Positions 1 to 9,978 of a stretch of 64,000 bases of DNA are shown here, piece by piece. Where the stretch lies: the NCBI RefSeq assembly GCF_001718415.1, contig NZ_CP013378.1, forward strand, positions 3,844,001 through 3,908,000, written 5' to 3'. Source of the DNA: Burkholderia pseudomultivorans (lineage in GTDB: Bacteria; Pseudomonadota; Gammaproteobacteria; Burkholderiales; Burkholderiaceae). Within the stretch, counting starts at the first letter, position 1. Each line of letters starts with the position of its first letter. The notes below the pieces were generated by a model that did not search any database, had not been told where the DNA came from, and saw nothing but the letters and a program-made list of their open reading frames with translations. Made by a program: the position numbers and the translations under genes.

Positions 1-352
1 GCGTGTCGCCGTAGCCGCGCCACAGGATCAGCGCGGTTTCGATCACGATGATCGCGCCGACCACGGTCGCCATCGGCACGAAGCGCTTGAAGTCGCGTCG
101 CAGGAAGTCGATGTTGATGTCCAGCATCATCACGACGAACAGGAACAGCACCATCACGGCGCCCACGTAGACCAGCACCAGCAGGATCGCGAGGAACTCC
201 GCTTCCAGCAGCATCCAGATCGCGGCGGCGTTGAAGAACGCCAGCACAAGGAAAAGCGCAGACGCCACCGGGTTGCGCGAAGTGATCACCTTCAGCCCTG
301 ATACCACCAGGAGCAGCGCGAAGATGTAGAACAGTACGGTCGTGAATTCCAT
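1..352 (-). CDS. nuoJ: NADH-quinone oxidoreductase subunit J (NuoJ), cut by window edge
   Basis: Membrane-arm subunit of respiratory complex I, which couples NADH oxidation to proton pumping. The N-terminal 117 codons are present from an ATG at 352 (MEFTTVLFYIFALLLVV...). They carry several hydrophobic segments, including the conserved VYVGAVMVLFLFVVMML stretch of this family. The family is usually about 210-220 residues, so roughly half lies outside the window. It follows nuoI after 92 bases, in the standard nuoA-to-N order. nuoK onward should lie just outside the left edge. Confidence 0.93.
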   Translation of the reverse strand, partial: MEFTTVLFYIFALLLVVSGLKVITSRNPVASALFLVLAFFNAAAIWMLLEAEFLAILLVLVYVGAVMVLFLFVVMMLDINIDFLRRDFKRFVPMATVVGAIIVIETALILWRGYGDT

Positions 353-444
353 GATTACCGGTTCATCGTTAGGCCATAGTCAGGCGCGTATCGCACCCGT
401 CGCGGCGGCTCGGCCCGTGCTTCGGGCCGGCGCTGGAAACTCGA

Positions 445-933
445 TCAACGATACGGCGCGTCGGCAGCCTTCGCCGCGGCGATGTCCTTCTCGTAGCGAT
501 CGCCCACCGCGAGCAGCATTTCCTTCGTGAAATACAGGTCGCCGCGCTTTTCGCCGTGGTACTCGAGAATCTGCGTCTCGACGATCGAATCGACCGGGCA
601 GCTCTCTTCGCAGAAACCGCAGAAGATGCACTTCGTCAGGTCGATGTCGTAGCGCGTCGTGCGGCGCGTGTTGTCCGCGCGCGTTTCCGATTCGATCGTG
701 ATCGCCATCGCGGGGCACACGGCCTCGCACAGCTTGCACGCGATGCAGCGCTCTTCGCCGTTCTCATAGCGGCGCAGCGCGTGCAGTCCGCGGAAACGCG
801 GCGAAATCGGGGTCTTTTCTTCCGGGAACTGCACGGTGAACTTGCGCTTGAACGTGTAACGACCGGTCAGCGCGAGCCCCTTCAGCAGCTCGGTCAGGAA
901 GAAGGTCTTAAAGAAGTGTTGGATAGCCGTCAT
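445..933 (-). CDS. nuoI: NADH-quinone oxidoreductase subunit I (NuoI)
   Basis: Ferredoxin-like subunit of complex I carrying clusters N6a and N6b, which pass electrons toward NuoB. The 162-residue protein has two complete 4Fe-4S motifs: cysteines 63, 66, 69, 73 ([12 protein letters not shown]) and 102, 105, 108, 112 ([12 protein letters not shown]). Length and motif spacing are normal for the family. It lies 15 bases downstream of nuoH and is surely co-transcribed with it. Confidence 0.97.
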   Translation of the reverse strand: MTAIQHFFKTFFLTELLKGLALTGRYTFKRKFTVQFPEEKTPISPRFRGLHALRRYENGEERCIACKLCEAVCPAMAITIESETRADNTRRTTRYDIDLTKCIFCGFCEESCPVDSIVETQILEYHGEKRGDLYFTKEMLLAVGDRYEKDIAAAKAADAPYR

Positions 934-948
934 GATTTCGTCCGATCT

Positions 949-2016
949 TTACTTCACCCAGATGTTGAGCGGCGACATCATCCAGAAGCCGACCACGACC
1001 ACCCAGATCACCGTGACGGGCAGGAACACCTTCCAGCCCAGGCGCATGATCTGGTCGTAACGGAAGCGCGGGAACGTCGCACGAACCCAGATGAACACCG
1101 ACAGCAGCGCGAATACCTTCAGCACGAGCCAGAAGATGCCCGGGATGAACGACAGGAATTCGAACGGTGCATCCCAGCCGCCGAGGAACAGCGTCGCGGC
1201 CAGCGCCGAGATCACGATCATGTTGATGTACTCGGCGAGGAAGAACAGCGCGAACGCCATGCCCGAGTAGTCGATCATGTGACCCGCGACGATTTCCGAC
1301 TCGCCTTCCACCACGTCGAACGGGTGACGGTTCGTTTCGGCGATGCCCGAGATGAAGTAGACGACGAACGCCGGCAAGAGCGGCAGCCAGTTCCACGACA
1401 GGAAGTTCACGCCGTGGCCGGCGAAGAAGCCGTGCTGCTGCGAATTGACGATTTCCGACAGGTTCAGGCTGCCGGCCGTCATCAGCACGAGCACCAGCGC
1501 GAAGCCCATCGAGATTTCGTACGACACCATCTGCGCCGCGGCACGCATCGCGCCGAGGAACGCGTACTTCGAGTTCGACGCCCAGCCCGCGAGAATCACC
1601 GCGTACACGCCGATCGACGAAATCGCCATCGCGTACAGCAGGCCCGCGTTCACGTTCGCGAGCACCGCCTCGGCCTGGAACGGGATCACCGCCCATACCG
1701 CGAAGGCCGGCACCACGGTCATCACCGGTGCGACCAGATACAGCCAGCGGCTGGCAGCGGACGGCTGGATGACTTCCTTCAGCAGCAGCTTCAGCACGTC
1801 GGCGATCGGCTGCAGCAGGCCGCCGGGGCCGACGCGGTTCGGGCCGAGACGCACGTGCATCCAGCCGATCAGCTTGCGCTCCCACAGAATCAGGTACGCC
1901 ACGCACAGCAGGATCACGACGGCGACGACGAGGATGCGCACGAGTGCCCACACCGTCGGCCATGCGAACCCGAGAAGCTGGGCTCCGCCCGAGTTGATCG
2001 TATCGAACAAGCTCAT
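949..2016 (-). CDS. nuoH: NADH-quinone oxidoreductase subunit H (NuoH)
   Basis: Membrane subunit of complex I that sits under the hydrophilic arm and helps form the quinone-binding site. The 355-residue protein is strongly hydrophobic with about eight membrane spans. It carries the family signature regions [20 protein letters not shown] near residue 47 and the acidic [19 protein letters not shown] loop near residue 230. Its start immediately abuts the nuoG stop at 2017, indicating tight coupling. Confidence 0.97.
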   Translation of the reverse strand: MSLFDTINSGGAQLLGFAWPTVWALVRILVVAVVILLCVAYLILWERKLIGWMHVRLGPNRVGPGGLLQPIADVLKLLLKEVIQPSAASRWLYLVAPVMTVVPAFAVWAVIPFQAEAVLANVNAGLLYAMAISSIGVYAVILAGWASNSKYAFLGAMRAAAQMVSYEISMGFALVLVLMTAGSLNLSEIVNSQQHGFFAGHGVNFLSWNWLPLLPAFVVYFISGIAETNRHPFDVVEGESEIVAGHMIDYSGMAFALFFLAEYINMIVISALAATLFLGGWDAPFEFLSFIPGIFWLVLKVFALLSVFIWVRATFPRFRYDQIMRLGWKVFLPVTVIWVVVVGFWMMSPLNIWVK

Positions 2017-4347
2017 TTACGCCTTCTCCACCACCAGTTCACCGGACAGGCTGCCGAGCGCTGCGCCGGCAGGCGTCGCCGCCGACACGCGAACGACCGT
2101 CTCCGCAAGATTCTCGTCACGCACGGCCGGCAACTGCACCGTACGCTCGCCCTGACGCACGCGAACCGCGTCGCCATCCTTCAGGCCCAGCTTGTCGAAC
2201 AGCGCGGCCGGCAGGCCGGCGGCGTTCGCAGCCTTCGCGGCGGCCGTCAGGTGCAGCGCACCCGCGCGGCGCACCAGCGCGTCGGCGTGATAGATCGGCA
2301 CGTCGGCCAGGCGCTCGAAGCCGCCGTTGGCCGCCGGCGCGGCGACGCGTGCCGGTGCGACCGTCGTCTTGTTCGACAGGCGGCCGGCGATGCCTGCGTC
2401 GCCCAGTGCGGCGATGCGCACTTCTTCCGCCGTTTCGTATTCGAAGTTCGGCAGGCCCAGCAGGCTGCCGAGCACGCGCAGCACCTTCCATGCCGGACGC
2501 GTGTCGCCGAGCGGACGCACCACGCCGTTGAAGCTCTGCACCGTGCCTTCCGCGTTGACGAAGGTGCCGGCCGTTTCGGTGAACGGCGCGATCGGCAGCA
2601 GCACGTCGGCGTAGTCGAGGCCGTGCTTGAACGGCGACATCACGACGACCATTTCCGCCTGGTTCAGCGCGGCCAGCGCCTGCACCGGATCGACCGTGTC
2701 GAATTCCGGCTCGACGTTCAGCAGCACGTAGCCCTTGCGCGGCTGGGCGAACGCTTCGCGTGCATTCAGGCCGCCGTCGCCCGGCAGCGCGCCGACGACG
2801 TGCGCGCCGACCGTGTTCGCCGCTTCGGTCAGGAAACCGAACGTGGCGCCGGTGTTGTCGGCGATCCACTGCGCAACCGCGTGCAGCTTCGCGAATTCCG
2901 GATGACGGACGGCCGCGTTGCCGAGCAGCACCGCGCGGCGTTCGCCGTTCGCGAGCGCCTGGGCCACCGCCTGCGCGGCGGCCGAAGCCGTGACGCCGGC
3001 GAGCGTGTCGGGCAGCGCGACACCGCGCAGCTGCGCGACGGCGGCGGCAACGCCGGCCAGCTCGTCGAGCCATGCCGACGGCGCGGCGACGATGCGCTGC
3101 GCGGTCGGGATCAGTGCGTCGTCGCCCGTCGCGTTCAGGAAGTGCAGCTTCGCGCCGCTCTTGGCTGCCTGACGCAGACGCGATGCGAACAGCGGATGGT
3201 CGCGGCGCAGCATCGAGCCGACGACGAACGCGGCGTTCAGCGTCGACAGGTCGGCGATCGGCATGCCGAGCCACGGTGCGCCCTGCACCGGCGCCGAGAA
3301 GTCCTGCTGACGCAGACGGAAATCGACGTTCGGCGTCTTCAGTTCGTGTGCGAGCTGCTTCACGAGGAACAGCTCTTCAGCGGTGCTGTGCGCGCTCGCG
3401 AGCATCGCCAGCGCGTTCGCGCCGTGATCGGCCGCGATGCCCTTCAGGCCCTTCGCGACGTATTCGAGCGCGGTCTGCCAGTCGGTCTCGATCCACTGGC
3501 CGCCCTGCTTCAGCATCGGCTTGGTCAGGCGCTCTTCGCTGTTCAGGCCTTCGTACGAGAAGCGGTCCTTGTCGGAGATCCAGCATTCGTTGATCGCTTC
3601 GTTCTCGAACGGCAGCACGCGCATCACGCGGTTGTTCTTCACCTGCACGACGAGGTTCGCGCCGACGGAATCGTGCGGGCTCACCGACTTGCGGCGCGAC
3701 AGTTCCCAGGTGCGGGCGCTGTAGCGGAACGGCTTGCTGGTCAGCGCGCCGACCGGACACAGGTCGATCATGTTGCCCGACAGCTCGGAATCGACCGTCT
3801 TGCCGACGAAGGTCGTGATTTCCGAATGCTCGCCGCGGCCCAGCATGCCGAACTCCATCACGCCGGCAATTTCCTGGCCGAAGCGAACGCAGCGCGTGCA
3901 GTGGATGCAGCGCGACATTTCTTCCATCGAGATCAGCGGGCCCACGTTCTTGTGGAACACCACGCGCTTCTCTTCCGAGTAGCGCGACGACGACTTGCCG
4001 TAGCCGACCGCGAGATCCTGCAGCTGGCATTCGCCGCCCTGATCGCAGATCGGGCAGTCGAGCGGGTGGTTGATGAGGAGGAATTCCATCACCGACTGCT
4101 GCGCCTTCACGGCCTTGTCGGACTGCGTGCGCACGATCATGCCGGCCGACACGGGCGTCGCGCAGGCAGGCACGGCCTTCGGCATCTTCTCGACTTCGAC
4201 GAGACACATCCGGCAGTTGGCCGCGACCGACAGTTTCTTGTGATAGCAGAAGTGAGGAATGTACGTATCCGCCTTGTGCGCAGCCTGGATCACCATGCTG
4301 CCTTCGGGCACCTCGACCTTCTTGCCGTCTATTTCAAGTTCAACCAT
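2017..4347 (-). CDS. nuoG: NADH-quinone oxidoreductase subunit G (NuoG)
   Basis: Large iron-sulphur subunit of the NADH-dehydrogenase arm of complex I. The N-terminus holds a 2Fe-2S ferredoxin domain (Cys34, 45, 48, 62), then a His-Cys3 4Fe-4S site (His94, Cys98, 101, 107), then a further 4Fe-4S site (Cys147, 150, 153, 197). The rest of the 776 residues is a molybdopterin-oxidoreductase-like domain, which in complex I no longer binds the cofactor. It lies 82 bases after nuoF. Confidence 0.97.
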   Translation of the reverse strand: MVELEIDGKKVEVPEGSMVIQAAHKADTYIPHFCYHKKLSVAANCRMCLVEVEKMPKAVPACATPVSAGMIVRTQSDKAVKAQQSVMEFLLINHPLDCPICDQGGECQLQDLAVGYGKSSSRYSEEKRVVFHKNVGPLISMEEMSRCIHCTRCVRFGQEIAGVMEFGMLGRGEHSEITTFVGKTVDSELSGNMIDLCPVGALTSKPFRYSARTWELSRRKSVSPHDSVGANLVVQVKNNRVMRVLPFENEAINECWISDKDRFSYEGLNSEERLTKPMLKQGGQWIETDWQTALEYVAKGLKGIAADHGANALAMLASAHSTAEELFLVKQLAHELKTPNVDFRLRQQDFSAPVQGAPWLGMPIADLSTLNAAFVVGSMLRRDHPLFASRLRQAAKSGAKLHFLNATGDDALIPTAQRIVAAPSAWLDELAGVAAAVAQLRGVALPDTLAGVTASAAAQAVAQALANGERRAVLLGNAAVRHPEFAKLHAVAQWIADNTGATFGFLTEAANTVGAHVVGALPGDGGLNAREAFAQPRKGYVLLNVEPEFDTVDPVQALAALNQAEMVVVMSPFKHGLDYADVLLPIAPFTETAGTFVNAEGTVQSFNGVVRPLGDTRPAWKVLRVLGSLLGLPNFEYETAEEVRIAALGDAGIAGRLSNKTTVAPARVAAPAANGGFERLADVPIYHADALVRRAGALHLTAAAKAANAAGLPAALFDKLGLKDGDAVRVRQGERTVQLPAVRDENLAETVVRVSAATPAGAALGSLSGELVVEKA

Positions 4348-4429
4348 GATGGTGAATGGTCCTTAACCTATTTCCGCCCGTTCGCGCATTCGCCCGACCG
4401 TGCGCTCAAATTCCGCAACCGGTTTCGCG

Positions 4430-5740
4430 TCAGGCCGCCGCCGCGTGCGCGTGGCCGCCGACCATGCAGTGCTTGTGCTCGACGTGGTACGCGAATTCGT
4501 CCCAGTAGTGCTTGAGCATCCCGCGCACCGGCATCGCCGCCGCATCGCCGAGCGCGCAGATCGTGCGACCCATGATGTTCTCGGCCACCGAGTTCAGCAG
4601 GTCCAGGTCTTCCTGGCGCCCTTCGCCGTGCTCGATGCGGTTCACGACGCGATACAGCCAGCCCGTGCCTTCGCGGCACGGCGTGCACTGACCGCACGAT
4701 TCCTCGTAGTAGAAGTACGACAGGCGCAGCAGCGAGCGCACCATGCAGCGCGTCTCGTCCATCACGATCACCGCACCCGAACCGAGCATCGAGCCGACCT
4801 TCGCGATCGAGTCGTAGTCCATGTCGGTCTGCATCATGATGTCGCCCGGCACCACCGGCGCGGACGAGCCGCCCGGAATCACGGCCTTGATCTTCCTGCC
4901 GCCGCGCATCCCGCCGGCGAGTTCCATCAGCGTCGCGAACGGCGTGCCGAGCGGCACTTCATAGTTGCCCGGACGCTCGACGTCGCCCGACACCGAGAAG
5001 ATCTTCGTGCCGCCGTTGTTCGGCTTGCCGATCTCGAGGTAGTTCTGCGGCCCGATGGCCAGCAGGAACGGCACCGCGGCGAACGTCTCGGTGTTGTTGA
5101 TCGTGGTCGGCTTGCCGTACACGCCGAAGCTCGCCGGGAACGGCGGCTTGAAGCGCGGCTGGCCCTTCTTGCCTTCGAGCGACTCGAGCAGCGCCGTTTC
5201 CTCGCCGCAGATGTACGCGCCGTAGCCGTGGTGCGCATGGAGCTGGAACGAGAATTCCGAGCCCATGATGTTGTCGCCGAGGAAACCGGCCGCGCGCGCC
5301 TCGTCGAGCGCCGCTTCGAAGCGTCGATACACTTCGAAGATCTCGCCGTGGATGTAGTTGTAGCCGACCGTGATGCCCATCGCGTACGCGCCGATGGCCA
5401 TGCCCTCGATCAGCGCATGCGGGTTCCAGCGCAGGATGTCGCGATCCTTGAACGTGCCCGGCTCGCCTTCGTCCGAGTTGCAGACGAGGTACTTCTGCCC
5501 CGGGAACTGGCGCGGCATGAAGCTCCACTTCAGGCCGGTCGGGAAGCCCGCGCCGCCGCGGCCGCGCAGGCCCGACGCCTTCACGTCGGCGATCACCTGC
5601 TCGGGCGGGATCTTTTCTTCGAGAATGCGGCGCAGCTGCTTGTAGCCGCCGCGCGCAACGTAATCTTCGAGATGCCAGTTCTCGCCGTTCAGACCAGCGA
5701 GGATCAGCGGTTTGATGTGACGGTCGTGGAGGGACGTCAT
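4430..5740 (-). CDS. nuoF: NADH-quinone oxidoreductase subunit F (NuoF)
   Basis: NADH- and FMN-binding 51-kDa subunit of complex I, where hydride enters the enzyme. The 436-residue protein shows the glycine-rich NADH site [16 protein letters not shown] (residues 58-72), the FMN region with [15 protein letters not shown], and the C-terminal 4Fe-4S motif [15 protein letters not shown]. Its ATG overlaps the nuoE stop by four bases, so the two are translationally coupled. Confidence 0.97.
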   Translation of the reverse strand: MTSLHDRHIKPLILAGLNGENWHLEDYVARGGYKQLRRILEEKIPPEQVIADVKASGLRGRGGAGFPTGLKWSFMPRQFPGQKYLVCNSDEGEPGTFKDRDILRWNPHALIEGMAIGAYAMGITVGYNYIHGEIFEVYRRFEAALDEARAAGFLGDNIMGSEFSFQLHAHHGYGAYICGEETALLESLEGKKGQPRFKPPFPASFGVYGKPTTINNTETFAAVPFLLAIGPQNYLEIGKPNNGGTKIFSVSGDVERPGNYEVPLGTPFATLMELAGGMRGGRKIKAVIPGGSSAPVVPGDIMMQTDMDYDSIAKVGSMLGSGAVIVMDETRCMVRSLLRLSYFYYEESCGQCTPCREGTGWLYRVVNRIEHGEGRQEDLDLLNSVAENIMGRTICALGDAAAMPVRGMLKHYWDEFAYHVEHKHCMVGGHAHAAAA

Positions 5741-6222
5741 TTCGAGAGCTCCTCAAGCAGCTGGTCGATCTTCTCGCGGCTCATGAAGCTGCACATTCTG
5801 TGATTGTTCACCAGCAGCACCGGCGCATCGCCGCACGAGCCCATGCATTCGCCTTCCTTCAGCGTGAACTTGCCGTCGGGCGTCGTCTCGCCGAAGTCGA
5901 TGCCGAGCTTCTGTTTCAGGTAGTCGGCGGTCGCTTCCGCGCCGCCGTGTGGGCCGAGCTGGCACGGCAGGTTCGTGCAGAGCGTGATCTTGTGCTTGCC
6001 GACCGGCTTCAGCTCGTACATCGTGTAGAACGTCGCGACTTCCTGCACGGCGACGGCCGGCATGCCGAGATAGTCCGCGACGAACTGCATCAGTTCGGGC
6101 GACAGCCAGCCGTGCTCTTCCTGAGCAACGGCCAACGCCGACATCACGGCGGACTGTTTCTGATCGGCGGGATACTTCGTCAACGCTCGATCGATTTCCT
6201 TCAGGCCTTCAGCTGAGATCAT
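5737..6222 (-). CDS. nuoE: NADH-quinone oxidoreductase subunit E (NuoE)
   Basis: Thioredoxin-fold 2Fe-2S (N1a) subunit partnering NuoF. Ligand cysteines are Cys82, 87, 126 and 130 (CTNLPC and CMGSC), in the family's usual spacing. I use the ATG at 6222 ([11 protein letters not shown], 161 residues). The frame also opens with a TTG at 6243, but the GGTAGGAA purine run there sits directly against that TTG, leaving no normal ribosome spacing. The gap to nuoD is 167 bases, the longest inside this operon, and contains a GC-rich hairpin. Confidence 0.95.
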   Translation of the reverse strand: MISAEGLKEIDRALTKYPADQKQSAVMSALAVAQEEHGWLSPELMQFVADYLGMPAVAVQEVATFYTMYELKPVGKHKITLCTNLPCQLGPHGGAEATADYLKQKLGIDFGETTPDGKFTLKEGECMGSCGDAPVLLVNNHRMCSFMSREKIDQLLEELSK

Positions 6223-6361
6223 TTTCAGACACGACTCTTTCAATTCCTACCGAACGAACAACCTGCCGCACGGCGTGCGTAGACGGCAGACCTGGCGCTC
6301 ACTGTTGACAGCTTGCGAAGCCGCGCCGGTTCAGCGCGCATCGCGTGTGACTTACTGCTCG

Positions 6362-6381
6362 CCGCCCGCTCGCGCGGGCGG
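6362..6381. repeat. 8-bp GC-rich hairpin between nuoD and nuoE
   Basis: Perfect inverted repeat CCGCCCGC / GCGGGCGG around a four-base loop, in the 167-base nuoD-nuoE gap. No T-run follows on the minus strand, so it is not a classical intrinsic terminator. It could act as an mRNA-stabilising or processing element inside the nuo transcript; this is inference only. Confidence 0.5.
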
Positions 6382-6389
6382 TGTAACCA

Positions 6390-7643
6390 TTAGCGATCGA
6401 TTTCGCCGAACACGATGTCCTGCGTACCGATGATCGTGACGGCGTCGGCAATCATGTGGCCGCGCGCCATTTCGTCGAGCGACGCCAGATGCGCGAAGCC
6501 CGGTGCGCGAATCTTGAGACGGTACGGCTTGTTGGCGCCGTCCGACACGAGGTAGATGCCGAATTCGCCCTTCGGATGCTCGACCGCCGCATACGCTTCG
6601 CCTTCCGGCACATGGAAACCTTCGGTGAAGAGCTTGAAGTGGTGAATCAAGTCTTCCATGTTGGTCTTCATGCCGACGCGCGACGGCGGTGCAACCTTGT
6701 GATTGTCCGTCATCACGGGGCCCGGATTCTTGCGCAGCCACTCAATACACTGTTTCGCGATGCGGATCGACTGGCGCATTTCTTCGACGCGCACCAGGTA
6801 ACGGTCGTAGCAATCGCCGTTCACGCCCACCGGCACGTCGAAATCGAGGCGATCGTACACTTCGTACGGCTGCTTCTTGCGCAAATCCCAGGCAATGCCC
6901 GAGCCGCGCAGCATCGGGCCCGTCAGGCCCATCTGCAGCGCCCGCTCCGGGCTGACGACGCCGATCCCGACCAGACGCTGTTTCCAGATCCGGTTGTCGG
7001 TCAGCAGCGTTTCGTATTCGTCGACGCACTTCGGGAAGCGCGTGAAGAAATCGTCGATGAAGTCGAGCACCGAGCCGCTGCGCGCCTCGTTCATCTTCGC
7101 GAGCGCCTTCTCGTTGCGAATCTTCGACGCCTTGTATTGCGGCATTGCGTCAGGCAGGTCGCGATAGACGCCGCCCGGACGATAATACGCCGCGTGCATC
7201 CGGGCACCGGACACCGCCTCGTACACGTCCATCAGGTCTTCGCGCTCGCGGAATGCGTACAGGAACACCGCCATCGCGCCGACGTCGAGCGCGTGCGCGC
7301 CGATCCACATCAGGTGGTTCAGCACGCGCGTGATCTCGTCGAACAGCACGCGGATGTACTGCGCGCGCTCCGGCACGTCGATGCCGAGCAGCTTCTCGAT
7401 CGCGAGCACGTAGCCGTGCTCGTTGACCATCATCGACACGTAGTCGAGACGGTCCATGTACGGCACGGACTGGATGAAGGTCTTGGATTCCGCGAGCTTT
7501 TCGGTCGCGCGGTGCAGCAGGCCGATGTGCGGATCGGCACGCTGGATGACTTCGCCGTCGAGCTCGAGCACGAGGCGCAGCACGCCGTGCGCTGCCGGGT
7601 GCTGCGGGCCGAAGTTGAGCGTGTAGTTCTTGATTTCTGCCAT
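6390..7643 (-). CDS. nuoD: NADH-quinone oxidoreductase subunit D (NuoD)
   Basis: The 49-kDa, nickel-hydrogenase-derived subunit that forms the ubiquinone pocket together with NuoB and NuoH. The 417 residues begin [24 protein letters not shown], the quinone-site loop of the family. Later come the [27 protein letters not shown] segment and the typical [10 protein letters not shown]-terminus. It stays separate from NuoC here, unlike the fused NuoCD of enterics. It follows nuoC by nine bases. Confidence 0.97.
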   Translation of the reverse strand: MAEIKNYTLNFGPQHPAAHGVLRLVLELDGEVIQRADPHIGLLHRATEKLAESKTFIQSVPYMDRLDYVSMMVNEHGYVLAIEKLLGIDVPERAQYIRVLFDEITRVLNHLMWIGAHALDVGAMAVFLYAFREREDLMDVYEAVSGARMHAAYYRPGGVYRDLPDAMPQYKASKIRNEKALAKMNEARSGSVLDFIDDFFTRFPKCVDEYETLLTDNRIWKQRLVGIGVVSPERALQMGLTGPMLRGSGIAWDLRKKQPYEVYDRLDFDVPVGVNGDCYDRYLVRVEEMRQSIRIAKQCIEWLRKNPGPVMTDNHKVAPPSRVGMKTNMEDLIHHFKLFTEGFHVPEGEAYAAVEHPKGEFGIYLVSDGANKPYRLKIRAPGFAHLASLDEMARGHMIADAVTIIGTQDIVFGEIDR

Positions 7644-7652
7644 GACGCCCCC

Positions 7653-8255
7653 TTAATGTTTCAGACCGCCATAGCGATCCTCGCGGATCACGCGCGGCGT
7701 GATTTCGCGCGGCTCGATCGTCACCGGCTGGTAGACGACCCGCTTCTCTTCCGGGTCGTAACGCATTTCGACATAGCCCGACACCGGGAAGTCCTTGCGG
7801 AACGGATGGCCGATGAAGCCGTAGTCGGTGAGGATGCGGCGCAGGTCGGGGTGGCCTTCGAACACGATGCCGTACAGGTCGAACGCTTCGCGCTCGTACC
7901 AGTTCGCAGAGGTCCAGATGTCGACCAGCGACGCCACGATCGGCAGGTCGTCGTCCGGTGCGAACACGCGCAGACGCAGGCGCCAGTTGTTCGTGACCGA
8001 CAGCAGGTGCGACACGGCCGCGAAGCGCGGGCCGTCGTAGGCGCCGTCGCCGAAGGTCTGGTAGTCGACGCCGCACAGGTCGATCAGCTGCTCGAAACGG
8101 AGCTTCGGATCGTCGCGCAACGTCGTTGCGACTTCGAGGTAATCGCTCGCCTTCACGACGAGCGTCAGTTCACCGATCGCTTCGGTGAGGCTCACCACGC
8201 GCGCGCCGAGCGCGGCTTCGAGGTTGGCCTTGAGGGTCTCGATTTTGCTTGCCAT
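7653..8255 (-). CDS. nuoC: NADH-quinone oxidoreductase subunit C (NuoC)
   Basis: The 30-kDa peripheral subunit of complex I, which scaffolds NuoD and NuoB. The 200-residue product from the ATG at 8255 ([17 protein letters not shown]...) contains the family signature [41 protein letters not shown], shown here only to locate it near residues 117-157. The frame remains open upstream of 8255, but that stretch overlaps nuoB and has no family similarity, so the ATG is taken as the start. Confidence 0.95.
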   Translation of the reverse strand: MASKIETLKANLEAALGARVVSLTEAIGELTLVVKASDYLEVATTLRDDPKLRFEQLIDLCGVDYQTFGDGAYDGPRFAAVSHLLSVTNNWRLRLRVFAPDDDLPIVASLVDIWTSANWYEREAFDLYGIVFEGHPDLRRILTDYGFIGHPFRKDFPVSGYVEMRYDPEEKRVVYQPVTIEPREITPRVIREDRYGGLKH

Positions 8256-8275
8256 ATTGGGGGACGCTCGGGGCT

Positions 8276-8755
8276 TTATTGACGGGCGATGGTGTTGGTG
8301 CGACGGATCTTCGCCTGAAGCTGGATCACGCCGTAGACCAGCGCCTCGGCCGTCGGCGGACAGCCCGGCACGTAGACGTCGACCGGCACGATCCGGTCGC
8401 AGCCGCGCACCACCGAGTACGAATAATGGTAGTAGCCGCCGCCGTTCGCGCACGACCCCATCGAGATCACCCAGCGCGGCTCGGCCATCTGGTCGTAGAC
8501 GCGGCGCAGCGCGGGCGCCATCTTGTTGCAGAGCGTGCCGGCGACGATCATCACGTCCGACTGACGCGGACTCGGACGGAACACGACCCCGAACCGGTCC
8601 AGATCGTAGCGGGCCGCGCCCGCATGCATCATCTCGACGGCGCAACACGCGAGCCCGAACGTCATCGGCCACAGCGAGCCGGTACGCGTCCAGTTGATCA
8701 GCTTGTCAGCCGTCGTGGTGACAAACCCTTCCTTCAAGACCCCTTCGATACTCAT
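8276..8755 (-). CDS. nuoB: NADH-quinone oxidoreductase subunit B (NuoB)
   Basis: Binds cluster N2, the last iron-sulphur centre before ubiquinone. The 159-residue protein from the ATG at 8755 ([19 protein letters not shown]) has the unusual tandem Cys37-Cys38 ligand pair plus Cys102 and Cys132, all conserved in the family. An extra in-frame N-terminal stretch is possible but runs into the nuoA-nuoB spacer and is unlikely. Confidence 0.96.
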   Translation of the reverse strand: MSIEGVLKEGFVTTTADKLINWTRTGSLWPMTFGLACCAVEMMHAGAARYDLDRFGVVFRPSPRQSDVMIVAGTLCNKMAPALRRVYDQMAEPRWVISMGSCANGGGYYHYSYSVVRGCDRIVPVDVYVPGCPPTAEALVYGVIQLQAKIRRTNTIARQ

Positions 8756-8817
8756 TTGCTTTCCACTCCAGACGGGCGGCCGAGCGTGGCCACCCATGCA
8801 AACCGGCGATTAACCCA

Positions 8818-9177
8818 TCACTCCCAGTCGAGGCCGCCTTTCTTCCAGATATAGGCAAAGCCCAGCAGGAATTCGAGCAGAAAAATCATCATAGCGATGA
8901 AACCGGGCCAGCCGATGTCCCGCAGCGCGACGCCCCACGGAAACAGGAATGCGGTTTCGAGATCGAAGATGATGAACAGGATGGCGACGAGGTAGTACCG
9001 GACGTCGAACTTCATCCGGGCGTCTTCAAAGGCTTCGAAGCCGCACTCGTACGGTGCGTTCTTCTCGACGTCCGGCTTGTTGGGACCAAGGAGCTTGCCG
9101 ATACTGACCAGCGCTATACCTAAACCAGTGCCCACGAGGAGGAACAACAAGACGGGGTAATAGGCTGCGAGGTTCAA
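8818..9177 (-). CDS. nuoA: NADH-quinone oxidoreductase subunit A (NuoA), TTG start
   Basis: First gene of the complex I operon: a small membrane subunit of 119 residues with three membrane helices and the conserved loop [36 protein letters not shown] (near residues 40-75). Translation starts at TTG 9177, preceded by AGAGGA at good spacing. The 110 bases upstream, up to the tRNA-Leu terminator, should hold the nuo promoter. A TATTCT -10-like hexamer is visible there, but I see no convincing -35. Confidence 0.95.
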
Positions 9178-9289
9178 GGCAATCCTCTATCGGTTGGTTC
9201 TGAGCGTCCGGAGAATACCACTATCCGGCGGAAGGGATCATTTCGGAGTGCATGCGATCGCAAGACATCCGAAAGCGCACCCCACAAAT

Positions 9290-9321
9290 GAAAAATGCCA
9301 GCCACTAGAAGCGGCTGGCAT
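9290..9321 (-). terminator. Rho-independent terminator after tRNA-Leu
   Basis: On the minus strand a perfect nine-bp stem (ATGCCAGCC / GGCTGGCAT, arms 9313-9321 and 9295-9303) with a nine-base loop is followed by a T-run at 9291-9295. It lies directly downstream of tRNA-Leu and upstream of nuoA, so it separates the secG/tRNA transcript from the nuo operon. Confidence 0.85.
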
Positions 9322-9331
9322 TGAGTAACTT

Positions 9332-9416
9332 TGGTGCCGACGGCGAGACTCGAACTCGCACAGCTTTCGCCACTACCCCCTCAAGATAGCGTGTCTACCA
9401 ATTTCACCACGTCGGC
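9332..9416 (-). tRNA. leuU: tRNA-Leu (anticodon GAG)
   Basis: An 85-base cloverleaf read on the minus strand. It has acceptor arms GCCGACG / CGTCGGC with discriminator A and encoded CCA, D-arm GTGGTGAAATTGGTAGAC, and anticodon arm CTATC-TTGAGGG-GGTAG giving anticodon GAG. A long variable arm typical of Leu tRNAs and a T-arm GCGAGTTCGAGTCTCGC follow. The tRNA lies after secG, an order also known from E. coli (secG-leuU). Confidence 0.95.
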
Positions 9417-9528
9417 ACTGCATGCAACCGGGGTTGTAACTACTTGTTTCCCGCGAATCGCTTCAAGAATTAAATTCTAACCTGACTTCCAGAATTGTTC
9501 AACGCACAAACGCAAAAATTTTAAATTT

Positions 9529-9906
9529 TTATTTCGGGACGTCCTGGCCCGGCGCGCTCGCCGCCGAAGCCGCCGCAGCGGAGGCCGCGACCGCCGGCGC
9601 CGACGCCGCGGACGCTGTCGCCGGAGCCGTCGCCACGCCGCCGAGCACGCCGGCCGACGGCGTCGACTTGTACGAACCGAGGTACGTCAGCGCGAGCGTC
9701 GCGACGAAGAAGATCGTCGCCAGCACGGCCGTCGTGCGCGACAGGAAGTTCGCCGAGCCCGTCGCACCGAACAGGCTGCCCGACGCGCCGCTGCCGAATG
9801 CAGCGCCCATGTCGGCACCCTTGCCGTGCTGCAGCAGCACGAGACCAATCACACCGAGTGCAGACAGCACCTGCACCACAATAATCAGCGTCTTGAATAA
9901 CAGCAT
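9529..9906 (-). CDS. secG: Protein-export membrane protein SecG
   Basis: Small auxiliary subunit of the SecYEG translocon. The first 75 residues show the two-helix SecG core with the signature GLVLLQHGKGADMGAAFG and NFLSRTTAVLATIFF. The C-terminal 50 residues are an Ala/Ser/Pro-rich tail common in Burkholderiales. I choose the ATG at 9906 (125 residues); a GTG at 9915 would add three residues. An AT-rich near-palindrome overlaps the stop (9513-9531). Confidence 0.93.
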   Translation of the reverse strand: MLLFKTLIIVVQVLSALGVIGLVLLQHGKGADMGAAFGSGASGSLFGATGSANFLSRTTAVLATIFFVATLALTYLGSYKSTPSAGVLGGVATAPATASAASAPAVAASAAAASAASAPGQDVPK

Positions 9907-9978
9907 CACACCCACCCGATTGGATCAGGCGACCGCTTCGACCGGCCGCCGTCATGGTTCAATTCGATCGCGGACCGC

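Noticed and set aside
556..4515. Very long open frame on the plus strand opposite nuoI-nuoG
   Set aside because: Arg/His-rich mirror of real minus-strand genes in high-GC DNA; no domain, and the opposing frames encode complete complex I subunits.
6223..6243. TTG start for nuoE giving seven more residues
   Set aside because: The purine run touches the TTG with no spacing; the ATG at 6222 matches the family N-terminus.
9332..9416. tRNA-Leu as an island attachment site
   Set aside because: No integrase gene and no partial tRNA copy in the window; the neighbours are conserved core genes on both sides.
9513..9531. AT-rich near-palindrome at the secG stop as a replication or integration site
   Set aside because: Short, isolated, next to a tRNA but with no integrase, direct repeats or change in gene content on either side.
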